A model generated the notes under the pieces. It was not told the DNA's origin. It ran no database searches and was given only the letters and a program-made list of their open reading frames with translations. This document shows positions 14,333-14,635 of a stretch of DNA of 14,635 nucleotides, in pieces. Position 1 is the first letter of the stretch. Each line of letters starts with the position of its first letter. The stretch comes from Bacteriovoracaceae bacterium UBA4573 (GTDB taxonomy: Bacteria; Bdellovibrionota; UBA1018; UBA923): the NCBI GenBank assembly GCA_002387735.1, contig DGKJ01000017.1, positions 53,177 through 67,811 of the forward strand. Direction: 5' to 3'. The position numbers and the translations under genes were made by a program.

Positions 14333-14635
14333 TCAATTTGCTTGTGGGAGAAATTTTCCCACTTTGGATGCTCCGAGGCGCATTAAAAGCACTCGGTACA
14401 TCGCTTCTACTACGATTTTCTTACTCATTTTAGATTTGCCCAAATGGCGATCTTCGAAAACGATCGGCACTTCGTGCAGTTTAAAACCCTTCTTAAACGC
14501 CTTGTACTTCATTTCGATTTGAAAAGCGTAGCCATCAGATCGAATCGTATTTGGTCCGATCGCCTCAATAACCGAACGGCGCCAGCAATTAAAACCACCC
14601 GTCAAATCATGGAGCGGAAGTCCCAACATAACCTT
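14333..14635 (-). CDS. Polyprenol-phosphate mannosyltransferase-like GT2 glycosyltransferase (C-terminal part only)
   Basis: Only the last ~100 residues are in the window; the frame runs off the right edge, so the start and nucleotide-sugar site are missing. The visible part has DLTGGFNCWRRSVIEAI, SDGYAFQIEMKYKAFKKGF, EVPIVFEDR and the GKSKMS motif, which are characteristic of the dolichol/polyprenol monophosphomannose synthase branch of GT2. Such enzymes move a hexose from a nucleotide sugar to a polyprenyl phosphate at the cytoplasmic membrane, making a donor for envelope or protein glycosylation. No C-terminal membrane helices follow, so this is the soluble (DPM1-like) type. It probably heads or belongs to the minus-strand operon continuing with the L,D-transpeptidase-like gene. 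Confidence 0.88.
   Translation of the reverse strand, partial: KVMLGLPLHDLTGGFNCWRRSVIEAIGPNTIRSDGYAFQIEMKYKAFKKGFKLHEVPIVFEDRHLGKSKMSKKIVVEAMYRVLLMRLGASKVGKFLPQAN

Noticed and set aside
1..14635. CRISPR array, tRNA, insertion sequence, phage or toxin-antitoxin genes
   Set aside because: No regularly spaced repeats, no tRNA-like cloverleaf, no transposase or phage motifs were seen on either strand.

Overview
The window (about 14.6 kb, GC in the mid-40s %, gene-dense, several GTG starts, genes that abut or overlap) looks like the chromosome of a free-living or predatory Gram-negative bacterium. Within that, the Bdellovibrionota/'deltaproteobacterial' sphere fits best. This is an inference from content: a Hanks-type kinase with a 'GGMAE' P-loop and C-terminal PEGA-like repeats, HD-GYP and HDOD proteins, a SpoIIE-type phosphatase, and an outer-membrane barrel. 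I saw no tRNA, rRNA, CRISPR array, insertion sequence or phage gene. No gene-free stretch exceeds 300 bases. The longest is about 228 bases (5271-5498), which holds a promoter and a leader hairpin.

Layout. (1) 30-2987, plus strand: an unrecognised protein, then cystathionine beta-synthase with a CBS pair and a cystathionine gamma-lyase-type enzyme. The last two form a reverse-transsulfuration pair (homocysteine to cysteine). (2) 3007-5270, minus strand: an outer-membrane barrel protein translationally coupled (ATGA) to a SpoIIE/RsbU-type phosphatase with a pseudo-receiver N-terminus. (3) 5499-7388: an HD-GYP protein (plus) converging on an HDOD protein (minus). (4) 7479-9174, plus strand: a tight three-gene operon of STAS-fold protein, coiled-coil protein and OmpR-type response regulator. 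(5) 9171-11324, minus strand: a membrane Ser/Thr kinase with PEGA-like periplasmic repeats. Its stop codon overlaps that of the response regulator. (6) 11415-14635, minus strand: a probable operon, in transcription order, of DPM1-like glycosyltransferase (partial at the window edge), Csd6/Pgp2-like L,D-transpeptidase-fold protein, FAD oxidoreductase and SAM methyltransferase.

How they may work together. Regions 2-5 form a dense signalling block: Ser/Thr kinase, PP2C-type phosphatase, STAS protein, orphan response regulator, c-di-GMP hydrolase and HDOD protein. No histidine kinase or anti-sigma factor is present. The STAS protein lacks the usual phospho-accepting serine, so a classical partner-switching module is not supported. 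Region 6 combines envelope functions (polyprenol-phosphate sugar transfer, peptidoglycan trimming) with two enzymes of unknown substrate. The most interesting points are the STAS/coiled-coil/regulator operon, the barrel-phosphatase coupling, the atypical HDOD protein, and the leader hairpin of the HD-GYP gene.
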